From: Smittium mucronatum | Lineage: Eukaryota > Kickxellomycota > Harpellomycetes > Harpellales > Legeriomycetaceae | DNA length: 37,375 bases | Direction of reading: 5' to 3' | NCBI GenBank assembly: GCA_001953115.1 | Contig: LSSL01000963.1 | Location: 4,565 to 41,939, forward strand | Part shown: positions 11,161 through 22,094 of the stretch, piece by piece | How the letters are laid out: every line of letters begins with the position of its first letter | Position numbering within the stretch: position 1 is the first letter of the stretch | Translations under genes and position numbers: made by a program | Notes under the pieces: generated by a model | Database searches by the model: none | The model's input: the letters and a program-made list of their open reading frames with translations, nothing else | What the model was told of the DNA's origin: nothing

Positions 11161-12001
11161 TAGATATGACATTTTTTACACAATGAATTTGAATTTTCTA
11201 TTCCAATGTGTGAAAAATATAAAATCTAAAAGTTAGTCATTTTCCAATTGAAAATTTTCTTATATGAAAGAAGAACATTTTACAATTAAAAAAATTAATA
11301 CTCACAAATTTAAAAAATTGATAATTTTATAATTAAAATTAACACTATAAAATATAAGTCTTTTTCGTTTGAAGTTCACTATATTAGGTTTTATTTATAA
11401 AATCTGAAAATTTATTAAAGGTTTCAGTCAATATGTTTTTAATATTTTATTTTATTGAGATTTCAATTTTTTTTAAAAAATTTTAATCCATATTTTATTT
11501 TTGAAAACTGAAAATCTTCAGCACAATTATTAAATGTAAAGCATCAAAAGAGTTTTTTATCTGGAAGAAAGTACCAATTAAATTAGCTAAAATCCAAATT
11601 TTTATGTCTTTTGACCAAAAACTTTGACAAATTTAGCATAATAAATTATCTGTATTTGAATAATTGAAAACTTAAATTCTATTTTGAGTGCAAACTTCAT
11701 TATTATTAAGAAAGAAAAGCTAAATATTAAAACTAATTATAATTCTGAAATCCATGATTTGAGAATGTCAAAATAAATATACAGAATTTTCATAGTGATA
11801 TTTCTAATTATAAAATACTCACTGCAATTTGTATAATGATCATTTTCTAAACTAGAAAACAGTCATTTTTTCAATTCGAAAATTTTTGTTTATCAAATCG
11901 GAAAATTCTCAATTTGAAAATGACCAAATTTTATATTTTATATTAGTCATACATTATAATGGAAAATATTCACTAATCGAGTAAAAAATGATCATAACTA
12001 T
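11161..12001. mobile_element. Inverted-repeat element, arms ~140 bp, no gene
   Basis: The left arm (about 11161-11300) and the reverse complement of the right arm (about 11850-12001) share ATATGACATTTTTTACAC against TTATGATCATTTTTTACTC, then AATATAAAAT...AGTCATTTTCCAATTG against AATATAAAAT...GGTCATTTTCAAATTG. The 550 bp between them is A/T-rich with no frame. It is probably a non-autonomous DNA element. Confidence 0.5.
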
Positions 12002-12530
12002 TTTTAAAACTGCAAAACCAAAAATAGAATACTGTGTATTAATATGTGGAAATGTTAAAAATTACGCTCTTATTTAGGGTAAAAAACTAAAAAAATACTA
12101 TTAATATATAATTACATCTTTATCTATAAATACTTTATTAATTTTTTTTATGCTCTACACTATTATAGATTATTATATTAAATATAATGATTAAATTTTC
12201 TAATACTTAATCTATAGTTATTACAGATTATTTTTTAAAAATTAAAATACATTTCGAATAAAATTTTCCCTGAAGATATTATTATGGTAAAAATAAATTA
12301 CATATTAAAAAATAAACCGTTTTACAAAAGAAAATTTATTTCGAATTCAGCTTTAATTATTTCTCTTTGTTATAAGAAGTTAAAATTAAAAGACGGAAAA
12401 TACAAAGAAAATTTTATTTTTCAGAATTTAAAAGATGAAATAGTTTTTTAGGTGTAAAATTTCATAAAATTTACAAAATTTAATATTAGCTAATTAAATT
12501 TATGTAAAAAATTTTTTTCATCTTTTTTTA

Positions 12531-12555
12531 GTATCACGGAATTAAATTGTAAGAT
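12531..12555 (+). repeat. 25-nt motif shared with 22095-22119
   Basis: The 25 bases from GTATCACGGAATT to ATTGTAAGAT recur at 22095 in the same orientation with two differences, each time preceded by a T run. It lies just beyond the 3' end of the Tc1-like relic, so it may mark that family's terminus. Confidence 0.55.
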
Positions 12556-13103
12556 AACGTCATTAAAAATTGTACCAAAAAAGTGTGAAAAAAAAGAAAA
12601 AGTCGTATAATAAAAGACTATTATCTTAACTAAAATAAGCTTCTCTGCCGGATTAAAGACTGCGTACCTATGGAAAAAGGGTGCAATCCACCAACCAAAA
12701 TATACTCCCTGGCATTGCTTCAAGTAGGTGTATATCTAAGGTTACGTGCAGTCAAGAATTAAGCTCTTTTTCAACGAACAATAGTTCATTGAATCTAATG
12801 AGCTCCTAGTCAGAGCATACTTCTAACAGGATTAATAAAATTGGTCTCTTACTCAAACGTGGGATTGATCGACATGGATTTCCTACAAATAGTTGTTAGA
12901 CGCTGAGATCCGTCTGACTGTCGAAAGCTGGACTTGTGCACTAGAATATGTCTCAGCTGTGCTAAAATTTCTGTTTCTCCTGTTTCGAGATGGTTCTTCT
13001 CTGGAATCACTGTCCTCCTAATTTCTGTGCGCTGTATACACTATTCCCAACCAAGAATAGTACAACGCTATGTGAAATTTTGGTTTAGTTTACTTCGAAA
13101 AGT

Positions 13104-13147
13104 ATACTATTAAGCCCCTAAACCATGACAAGGTATTTCATTCTTAG
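13104..13147. repeat. Inverted repeat CCCCTAA/TTAGGGG
   Basis: CCCCTAA near 13115 faces TTAGGGG near 13144, with about 24 bases between, at the 5' edge of the Tc1-like relic. It may be part of a terminus or a simple hairpin. Confidence 0.4.
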
Positions 13148-13150
13148 GGG

Positions 13151-16100
13151 GTTTTTTTCATTTAATATGGCAATTTTTTTAAAAAAATCATTCAATTTAA
13201 ATCTAAAATTGATATAAATATCATATACAGTTTTTTTAATATAGTTTGATTTTTTGCGATATAAATAGGCAATAATTTTGTGATAAAAGTATCTTTCAAA
13301 AAATGATAAGAATGATCTCATTAAATTTTATATAATTATAATGCTTGAAAAATAGGATAAATCTGAATTTTCATCAAATTTTATTTTTTTTATTAAAAAA
13401 GAATATAAATTAGTTAATTTTATATAAAATCAAAATTATTTGAAAATTGTACTTTTATATTGAATTTTTTAAAAAAAGAGGTATATTTATAAAATCCTCC
13501 CATTATTATCATTGAATTTTTTCTAGAATAGGAATTAATTCTATTTATGTTATTATTTATTTTTAAAATAGTGGATGAGATAAAAATATAAAAGTTTATG
13601 TAAAAATTTATTATCTTTAGAAAAATAAAACATAACGGGATTAAGAAATAAGTAGTAATATATTTATTCTGTTGACAAATTCATAAATTTTAATATTATA
13701 AAATTTTTTTGTATTTTATTGTAATACTTTAATTTTTCACATGAAAAAAGGGTTTAATTTTTATTCAAATGAATATTTAATAAACAAAAAAATTCTATAA
13801 TTAAAAATGAAAAGTGTAAATACAAATGTAAATATATAAAGTATAAGTTTCTTATATACTAATTCAATAAAGATTATTTACTAGAATATAAGAAAAAGAT
13901 AAATTTTCACTTATACTATTTTAGAAAAATCCACTTAAAGGAATACAATCTAAATGTGCCATTTATAAATTTGTCGAAAAAAATAATAAATCAGAGTTTA
14001 TAATTATTAAAAAATAATTTTTGGTTTCAACTAAAATAGTTAAGCTTCAATGATAATTAGATTGAATTAAAATTTAAAAATTTTTTTTAAAAAAAAATCA
14101 TTAATAAATAATGATTTATTGAAAGTTATAAGTTTTAATTAATTTATTTTACAAAAAATAATTGAATTTTTTTTTTAATTTTATAAATAAATTTTAAAAT
14201 TTTTTTGTCTAACTTTAACTTCATACAAACTTTTTGTTAGAATTTTTATGCATGTAATGTAATTTTTTAGTTAAAATTTATGTTAGAATATTAAAAAATT
14301 AATAATAAAGAAACAATTTATCTAAAAAATTGTAATTTTATAATTGAGTATTTCTTTATTTTTTTTAATAAATTATAAAACTGTTGATAATCATAATTAT
14401 ATTTCATGTTTATAAAAATTTTAATAATTAATATAGATATAGGCTTGATTTTTTTTCTGAGTAAAAAACACAAGAAATTTTGACGTTATAAAAAAACTTC
14501 TGTTAATTCCAAAAACGAAAATCAGAGTGCTATATCTTAAAATTATTAATACAAAATAATGTGTTATTTTTATAACATTAAAAAAAATATTGGTTAATGT
14601 AGCTGATTAAATTAAGAAATTCAAAAAATAATTTATTTTATGAATAACACCTTTTTAGAAAATTTTCGATTTTAATAAATATTTGAACATACCTTTTGAT
14701 TAATTGAATCAATTAAGGCAAAAAAAAATCGAATAAATTAAGAATGGGTTTAAATTATGTAAATTTGATTAAAGGGCTGAATAAGTTATAAAATAAAAAT
14801 AAAAATTTGGAGAAATTTGTTATTAATATATAATCTTAATTTTTTTATACAGGATTTTGTTATAATATTATACAGATTAAAAAATTCTATCAAAATTTTG
14901 AAATTATTAAACACTACATTATAAATATCTGAGAATCTGATATTTGTATATTAACTTTTAAAAATGCTTTTATATATTCTTTTTTCATGATTTAAAAACA
15001 TACTGAACTTATAAAATGATGTAGCATTGAATTAAAATATACATTTTTCGATCCACTTCTACCATACCAAAAAATTTTAATCGTTAAAAATAAATGAAAA
15101 AATAATTATTTTTTCGACCATATTCGCTTAGATCCTAATTTATATTTAAGTTTAAAAATGGTTTTCTCAAGTTCTATTGTAATTTAAATCGAGAGATTCG
15201 GTAAATAAATTATTAAAATTCCTTCATTTATTTTTTAGAAAAAATCTACTAAAGTTAAACTTTTTAATTCCTCTGTATATTTTCATATACTGTAAATTCA
15301 TTTCAAATAACTTTTATTTAGAAATATCTAGGATGTATCAAAAACTAAATAATATCTTTTTACAAAATTTATTTCCTTTTATTATCTCGATTTTCGTATT
15401 TATCCAAAGATATCACTCCAAGTCGATTTTATAATTTTATCATGGATTAATATATTTTATTATAGCTAAAATCTATAAAAAAATTTTACTAGATTAAATT
15501 TTAAAGAAGTTAGTTTCTAAAAAAAATTAATTAGTTACAGGAAATTTAAATTTAAAAAAAATGAAATATGAATATAATTATCTAGTTTTTTTATATAAAA
15601 AATTATTATTATTCATTGCTAGTTTTATTTAATAATTAAAAAAAAAAAATTATGGAAGAATATAAAATAGAATTTAATTTTTCTAAAATTTTGTTACAAT
15701 TAATTTAAATTATAGTCAATTATTTCATTGAATTAAATATCTTGGATAATTATTTGCTAATAATTTGAAAAAAATGTTTAAATTTTCATTCTATATATTA
15801 AAGTGCTGTTAAATTTTTTATAAAGTAAGAAAATAATTTGGTTAATTGAAAATTATAAAATTATTTATTGAAATTAATACTTAATAAAATAATATGACTA
15901 GAGATTGTGTTGAAAATTTGCTCGACCATTTAAACCATCAAAATAATTTTTACAAAAATATGACAAAAAATAGCATATATTTGAATAATCTATTCTTTAA
16001 AAACAATTTTATATAACGGTTTGGAAATATCAATCAATTTCTATGATAAATTATACGAAAAAAAGGTGAAAGAATATATTTCTGGAAATTTTTTTGAAAT

Positions 16101-16188
16101 TGGTTAGGCTATTTTATCCTACTTGAAAATAAATGTTTGTCTTAATTATGATTATATATCAATGAAAGTAGATTAAAGTTTCTTAATA
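13151..16188. other. 3 kb of A/T-rich sequence, no gene seen
   Basis: Only short frames, no recognised motif and no clear long repeat. Poly-A and poly-T runs are frequent. Confidence 0.6.
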
Positions 16189-16560
16189 CAGGGGTTTTAA
16201 TAGCAATGACCCTTTTTTTCATTCCAATAGACCCTTTTTTTAGATTTGCGGGGTTATTTTTTTGATATAAAAATCAAAAGCGTTATTATTGGATTGAATA
16301 ATTATTTTTACCAATCAAAAAATAAAAAAATAAAATACATAAGAACAATTAAATTTTAACCAATATTTACATATATTAATGTCCATAGGTGAGAGTGGCT
16401 TATTGATTAATAGAATTTCATCACAGGTCCAAAAAAAAAAAAGATCTATTGGAATGAAAAAAAAGGGTCTATTGAAATGAAATAAGGGGTCTATTTCTAT
16501 TGAAAAAAGGGTCTATTGGAATAGAAAAAAGGGCCTATTACTATGAAAACCCCTTTGTTG
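16189..16560. mobile_element. MITE with 21-nt subterminal repeats
   Basis: The left end, after TA, reads CAGGGGTTTTAATAG then ACCCTTTTTTTCATTCCAAT. The right end, read in reverse, has GGGGTTTTCATAGTAATAG then the same CCCTTTTTT...ATTCCAATAGACCC theme. The right side holds about five units of roughly 21 nt (GGTCTATTGGAATGAAAAAA and variants) between 16441 and 16553; the left side holds two. TA next to a CAGGGG end is typical of Tc1/mariner-derived miniature elements. The internal sequence is A/T-rich and non-coding. Confidence 0.7.
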
Positions 16561-17525
16561 TATTTTTAATTGAATTTACTTCCTAAAAAAAATTCCAAAA
16601 AGGAAATGTTTTTTAAAGAATATGAAAAAAAGAAATTTTAAAAGAAATTTTTTAAAATGCAGAAAAAGTACCAACTTTTAATTACTATAATTCGCTATAT
16701 GAATTCCATCAGAGATAAACACGATTTTACGTAAAGAAATGCTGAATAATAAAATATCCATTTTTTTTTAATAAAAATCCTGCATTTATATTCTTATTAA
16801 AAAAATTTTTTTTGAAAAAAATACATCTTATATTTTATTAATTTTTTTAGCGAAAATAATCAAAAAAATATCGTAATATACATATGAAATTTGAGTTTCT
16901 TTAGACAAAAACTTTTTAAATAAGGAAAAATAAATTAGTTTTTTATATGCGCATTTAAAAGTGAATTTTAATATAAGCGGTAAAAATGATTATAGAAGGA
17001 AAAAAAAAAATTCAACTTTTTTGGATATCAAGATTAAACTTTTTCTATGAAATTGATTTAATTTTTGTAAACTTAATTATGATGCGGTTTTTTTTCATGT
17101 AAATTTAATTGTAATGTCTTGGAATAAAGGGTTAAAACGCTTTATATAATATTTTATACTTATAAATTCAACCAGTTAAAAAATATATATGATTTATACC
17201 CAATCTCAAAGAAAAGAGAGAGTGGTATATATAAATCAATTATTGAAACACTGAATAGTTTTTTACAAAATTGTATTTTTATTTTAACCATATCAAAATT
17301 TCAATGGTTGGACTAAAATGCATCTTAAAAAATTAAGTTAAATATTAAAGCGCTAAAATCACGTGTTTAGCGTAATATTAATGATTCTTGGCTTAAACTC
17401 AAGTAAAATATAATGTATATCAAATAAGACAACTTTTTAACGTATTAAGATCTCAGAAAAATATTTATATTTAAAATATCGATAATAATATTGGGAATAT
17501 TTTGCTGAGAATATAAGCTTAACAT
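16561..17525. other. 3' flank of the ankyrin gene, no other gene
   Basis: A/T-rich with no supported frame. It contains the imperfect hairpin at 17191-17237. A minus-strand transcript of the ankyrin gene would run into this region. Many AT-rich candidates for a polyadenylation signal exist and none stands out. Confidence 0.5.
17191..17237. repeat. Imperfect hairpin downstream of the ankyrin gene
   Basis: GATTTATACC...CAATCTC faces GAGAGAGTGGTA...ATAAATC around an A-rich loop. It lies about 290 bp past the stop codon. It could form in a minus-strand transcript's 3' region; a role is not supported. Confidence 0.4.
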
Positions 17526-20500
17526 TTAATAGAGAAGCCGAATATAATCCAAATTATTTAGCCATATTGGGAAATTGCCATAGTTTGAATAAAATCCTTT
17601 TAAAAAATCATCATTCTCAAACATTATGCTATTTGGATCGATTGGACTAAGTTGCTCTAAAAATGGACCTAATTTTTCTATAAGTTTTGGTGTAGAAAAG
17701 TCCACGCTTTCCTTTAATAGATACAAAATAATAAGACAAACTTCATCTAAATATGAAATGTGGCCATAGATGTAGCTGCATGAACATACAGTATCTACAT
17801 CATGACAAAAAATGCAATTAAAACGCTCCCAGGGTCTTGTATTGGGCATTTTTAAGAGACCGAAGATCTGTTCACTATAACTATAGTTGGAAAATTCAAA
17901 CAGAGAGTTCAGAATGAAATTTTTGTATTTGGTAATCTTTACCCCTTTATCAGCAAAAAATTTTAAAATTTTAAATCTTGGGTTTCTCAAGAATGATATG
18001 AGAAAACTCCGATCAGTTAAAATTGACATTTTCTCGGTAAAGGATTCAATTAAATTGGTTGGAATTTTCGAATCGATTACTCGATCCGAAAGAACTTCAA
18101 TAAGAGGTACACTGGTTTGGGGGTCTATGTTCAGATCGATTTGATCCAAATATTCTATTAGCTGTACAGAAGTATTCCTACTGAATAATTGAATCCATAC
18201 CTGCCCGTTTTGTGCATTAATATCAGCTCCATTAGCAATAAGATACTTAAATGATTCTACGAAAAATTTATTCGATTGTATATACGGATTACAAAAACTA
18301 ATTAAAGGCTTGCCATTTTGAGCATTGATTTCTGAGCCATTTTCTACCAGCAGCTTTATCATCTCTATGGAGTTTCTATTATGGCAGACACTTATTAAAG
18401 GTTGCCCTTTTTGGCAATTAATTTTGCACCCATTTTCTACAAGAAATTTTATAGTTTCGTAGCTATGCCCTATAATACATGAGTCGACAAATGCTTGCCC
18501 ATTTTGTAAATTTACATCGGCGCCATTTTCAACCAGATATTTGATAATAATGAGAGATAATGAATTATTGCAAGCATTAACTAAAGCCTGGCCATTTTGA
18601 GCATTTACGTCAGCACCATTTTCGACCAGATGTTTTACAACATTTATATTTTCGTACTGAGAACAGGCATTTATCAAAGCTTGATCATTCTGTGTACGAA
18701 TATTCGCTCCACTTTGAACAAGAAAATTAAATAATTCTATCTTACTATCATCCAAGCAAGCTGTTATAAAGGCTTTATCATTTTGAGAATGAATATCAAC
18801 GCCTTTTTCAATTAAAATTTTTACTTTTTTCAAATCGCCAGATTTAGAGCATGCATTAATTAATGCTTGCCCATTTTGAGCATTAATATTAGCCCCATTT
18901 TGCATTAAAAATTTAAATGAATCAAAATTATTATTCTGTAAACAGATCTCAATGAATGCTTGATCATCTTGTGAATGGACATCAGCTCCATTTTCAATTA
19001 AATACTTAATCACATCCAGGTTATTGTAGTTCATGCATGCATTAATTAGGGCTTGACCATTTTGTGAATTTACATTTGCACCATTTTCAATTAGATATTT
19101 AATGGCGTCCAGATTCCCGAGTTTCGAACAAGCATTAATCAAAGCTTGATCACTTTGAGCATTGACATCTGCGCCACTTTCGATCAAATATTGAATAACA
19201 TCAACATCTGTATATTCTGTGCAGGAGATAATTAGAGCCTGCCCTCGTTGTGCGTTAACGTCGGCACCGCTTTCGATTAAATGCTTGATTACATCCAGAT
19301 TATTGTAATTCGAGCAAGAATTTAATAAAGCCCAACAGTTTTGAGCATTTACATCAGCACCAATTTCGATAAGGTACTTGATTATTTTTAAGTTGTGCTC
19401 TTTTTCACAAGCATCAATTAGAGATTGATCTTCGGACATATGGATATCAGCACCATTTTCAACAAGATATTTTATTTCATCAACATTTCCGGATCTTTTG
19501 CAAGCAATTAATAAAAGATGGGACATTCTATCTTTGAGCATAGATTCCCAATTTTCAGTATACTCTTTATGTTCGAAGTTTGCTGAGGAACTAAAAAATG
19601 TCGCGAAAATACTAATTAACTTGTATAAAATCCTTGGAGCTTTTAATGAATCTTCACCCCGATAAAAATAAAATCGATTATAGATTTCATCAAACATCAG
19701 CTTCTCCATATTTACCATTTCAGAAAATGAAAAATATCCATTTTCAATAAAAAAAGCTGCTATATCTGGGCTTGAATCACGAATGCAAAGCATAAAAAAA
19801 TTTTGGTCAACGAAGTTTCGGATACTAGGATAATTCTGGTGAAGATAAAGTATCATTCGGTAATGGTTTTTTTGAGCAGAGTGAAGTAAAGCAAATTTCA
19901 GTATAGTCATCTTGTTGCAGCACTTCTTATAAATATAATCAAACAATTTGAAATGTCCACGTTTGCATATGGTAGTTATATAGTCATAATTGAAAAAGTA
20001 CGAATTGTAGCCCTTAGAATTTAAATATTGCATAGCATTAACATTCCCATATTTGACTGAAGTGAGCAAAACTGATCTTGGGATTATTTGCATCTTTGGA
20101 CAATGTGATTCCAAATACTCAAGAATTCGAATATTTCCATAGCCGCAAGCCATATCGAATGCCACATTATCTAAACGTGAAATATCGCCACCCTTTTTTA
20201 TTAAATACTCAATAATCTGAATATCAGAGTTGGCTATTGCTGGGTAAAACAATTTTTCTTTTTCTTTAATCACTAAACCGTTTTCAAATAATAGGTTCAA
20301 AATATCGAACCTTCTTTCTTTAACAAATTTTAAGTAGTAGTTAAAATTCACCTTGTTTAAATCAATTTGTATATGCTTTTGAAGTACTTTTTTTCGAATA
20401 TTAAATTCTATTGAGTCGGGGGTGGAATTGTGCGAAATAAGAATGAGATTCAATAATTCGAAATTTGAAGAAAGTAGGGCAAGTCTTATGGATTTATAGC

Positions 20501-20903
20501 GGTTTTTTTTCAATAGAATTAAGGGCTTAGAATAAACTACTGTGCCTAATTTGTTAGATTTGGATCGATAAACGAAAATGTTTAACAAGAGTTTAACAAC
20601 GTGCACCCAAGAATTTTTAATAGCATAATACAGAAGATTTTGGTTTTTTTTGCTAACTTTAGCTCCGTTGAATAATAGACTCAAAACTAAATTTTCGTTC
20701 TGAAAAATCCTTGGAAATTTTGCAGGCAACCCCAAATTGAAATCGAAAACACTATTCTTTCCAAACCTTGTAAGAAAAAACTCGGATCTAACTTTTGTTG
20801 ATTTTGAGATTCTGCTAAAAGATTTCGATAAATATCTCAATTCAGGATTTTGAGAAGTGACAAATATTCGCTCGATAATTTCAAAATTTAGAATTTCCTC
20901 CAT
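17526..20903 (-). CDS. F-box-like / ankyrin-repeat protein, 1125 aa
   Basis: This is the only intact large gene: one uninterrupted frame of 1125 codons ending in TAA, with no intron needed. Residues 1-50 look like an F-box-type opening (EIIERIF, NPELRYLSKSFSRIS, then FFLTRFGKN), so a role as a substrate adaptor of an SCF-type ubiquitin ligase is possible but inferred. Residues about 70-450 hold weak ankyrin-like helices (IIEYLIKKGGDI, RILEYLESH). Residues 461-930 form the main ankyrin array; twelve units from Gln493 to 864 are each exactly 31 residues, close to QALINACSKLGNLDAIKYLI then ENGADVNAQNG. Unit 865-900 carries a five-residue insertion. Residues 1030-1048 hold a Cys/His cluster (CIFCHDVDTVCSCSYIYGH). 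There is no signal peptide or membrane segment. The first ATG of the frame is used. Codon use is less AT-biased than the flanks. Confidence 0.93.
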   Translation of the reverse strand: MEEILNFEIIERIFVTSQNPELRYLSKSFSRISKSTKVRSEFFLTRFGKNSVFDFNLGLPAKFPRIFQNENLVLSLLFNGAKVSKKNQNLLYYAIKNSWVHVVKLLLNIFVYRSKSNKLGTVVYSKPLILLKKNRYKSIRLALLSSNFELLNLILISHNSTPDSIEFNIRKKVLQKHIQIDLNKVNFNYYLKFVKERRFDILNLLFENGLVIKEKEKLFYPAIANSDIQIIEYLIKKGGDISRLDNVAFDMACGYGNIRILEYLESHCPKMQIIPRSVLLTSVKYGNVNAMQYLNSKGYNSYFFNYDYITTICKRGHFKLFDYIYKKCCNKMTILKFALLHSAQKNHYRMILYLHQNYPSIRNFVDQNFFMLCIRDSSPDIAAFFIENGYFSFSEMVNMEKLMFDEIYNRFYFYRGEDSLKAPRILYKLISIFATFFSSSANFEHKEYTENWESMLKDRMSHLLLIACKRSGNVDEIKYLVENGADIHMSEDQSLIDACEKEHNLKIIKYLIEIGADVNAQNCWALLNSCSNYNNLDVIKHLIESGADVNAQRGQALIISCTEYTDVDVIQYLIESGADVNAQSDQALINACSKLGNLDAIKYLIENGANVNSQNGQALINACMNYNNLDVIKYLIENGADVHSQDDQAFIEICLQNNNFDSFKFLMQNGANINAQNGQALINACSKSGDLKKVKILIEKGVDIHSQNDKAFITACLDDSKIELFNFLVQSGANIRTQNDQALINACSQYENINVVKHLVENGADVNAQNGQALVNACNNSLSLIIIKYLVENGADVNLQNGQAFVDSCIIGHSYETIKFLVENGCKINCQKGQPLISVCHNRNSIEMIKLLVENGSEINAQNGKPLISFCNPYIQSNKFFVESFKYLIANGADINAQNGQVWIQLFSRNTSVQLIEYLDQIDLNIDPQTSVPLIEVLSDRVIDSKIPTNLIESFTEKMSILTDRSFLISFLRNPRFKILKFFADKGVKITKYKNFILNSLFEFSNYSYSEQIFGLLKMPNTRPWERFNCIFCHDVDTVCSCSYIYGHISYLDEVCLIILYLLKESVDFSTPKLIEKLGPFLEQLSPIDPNSIMFENDDFLKGFYSNYGNFPIWLNNLDYIRLLY
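18312..19427 (-). repeat. 93-bp tandem repeat encoding twelve 31-aa ankyrin units
   Basis: Twelve back-to-back 93-base units encode residues 493-864 of the ankyrin protein with no length change. Consensus positions are Q-A-(L/F)-I-x-(A/S)-C at the start and I-K-(Y/F)-L-(I/V)-E-x-G-A-(D/N)-V-N-x-Q at the end. The period is two residues shorter than the usual 33-residue ankyrin repeat, and the canonical G-x-TPLH motif is replaced by (G/D)-QALI. Confidence 0.9.
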
Positions 20904-21553
20904 GTTATTAATACTAATATTAAAATTAAATGAAAAGGGTTTTAGATGATTGGTGAATAGGAAGAAAGGAAGATAAAGGTAACTAATTAAAATTCTTTTT
21001 TTACAATAAAAACTGAAGGGCCTTAAATTATTTCCAGAAAGATGTTACAAGTTTTGCAGAAAAAAATGAAAACTGATACTGAGACAGCTTCGGGGGAGTT
21101 TGAGGAATAATTTAAAAACTTCGATTCAAAAAGAGTTGGTAATAATTCTAATGATTAATTTATAAAATATAGATGGAATTCAGGCTTTTTTTTTTGAGAA
21201 AGTAGGGATAGGGGTTTAAACCGATATTTTCATGAATTCATATTATATCTGTTTAAATTAAGCTTTAAAAATCGTAAACATTATTGAATTGTGTGGAGTT
21301 TGGCCAGAATAGTCAATAACCTATTAATACATTTGTTAAATATGAAGTTATTATTACATGATCGTGCTTTTTTTTGGTGATAAGACTTTTAATAACCCCT
21401 TAAATATGTACATCGAATTAGAACTAACAAATAATATTGTGCTTTCTAATACGCATAAAGTCATACTTCCAATAATATGTCTCCTTTTTTGGAGCTTGCC
21501 CTTTCTAGGCAGATAGCAAGAATTGACTCTAGGTATGAATCAGTATTAATTAG
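20904..21553. other. 5' flank of the ankyrin gene up to the gap
   Basis: Presumed promoter region of the minus-strand ankyrin gene. It is A/T-rich with no clear TATA element or other motif. The last 90 bases before the gap (21465-21553) are less A/T-rich and open in more than one frame, suggesting the edge of a coding or transposon-derived segment hidden by the gap. Confidence 0.4.
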
Positions 21554-22088
21554 NNNNNNNNNNNNNNNNNNNNNNNNNNNNNNNNNNNNNNNNNNNNNNN
21601 NNNNNNNNNNNNNNNNNNNNNNNNNNNNNNNNNNNNNNNNNNNNNNNNNNNNNNNNNNNNNNNNNNNNNNNNNNNNNNNNNNNNNNNNNNNNNNNNNNNN
21701 NNNNNNNNNNNNNNNNNNNNNNNNNNNNNNNNNNNNNNNNNNNNNNNNNNNNNNNNNNNNNNNNNNNNNNNNNNNNNNNNNNNNNNNNNNNNNNNNNNNN
21801 NNNNNNNNNNNNNNNNNNNNNNNNNNNNNNNNNNNNNNNNNNNNNNNNNNNNNNNNNNNNNNNNNNNNNNNNNNNNNNNNNNNNNNNNNNNNNNNNNNNN
21901 NNNNNNNNNNNNNNNNNNNNNNNNNNNNNNNNNNNNNNNNNNNNNNNNNNNNNNNNNNNNNNNNNNNNNNNNNNNNNNNNNNNNNNNNNNNNNNNNNNNN
22001 NNNNNNNNNNNNNNNNNNNNNNNNNNNNNNNNNNNNNNNNNNNNNNNNNNNNNNNNNNNNNNNNNNNNNNNNNNNNNNNNNNNNNNNN
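21554..22088. other. Assembly gap (535 N)
   Basis: The run of 535 N is an unresolved scaffold join. Frames that read through it are artefacts. The bases on its right edge carry the 25-nt motif also found next to the Tc1-like relic at 12.5 kb, so the gap probably hides a repeated element. Confidence 0.99.
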
Positions 22089-22094
22089 TTTTTT

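Larger units (their letters stand above)
12490..13150 (-). pseudogene. Tc1/mariner-type transposase relic (minus strand)
   Basis: This segment is visibly richer in G and C than its surroundings. On the minus strand near 13000-12900 it reads RNRNFSTAETYSS then VQLSTVRRISASN, the second helix-turn-helix of Tc1/mariner transposases (ltA.e......vStsTVRRrL). After a stop and frame change it reads INPRLSKRP near 12860, the conserved P.LSk segment. Near 12700, GVYFGWWIAPF matches the sImvWGc.a segment of the catalytic core. The spacing between the last two is about 20 codons short of the family norm, implying a deletion. The conserved DES and DPKHT-like motifs were not found. A 77-codon frame at 12490-12723 covers the tail only. 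Confidence 0.55.

Noticed and set aside
17887..18144. 85-codon plus-strand frame
   Set aside because: Lies entirely antisense inside the intact ankyrin gene.
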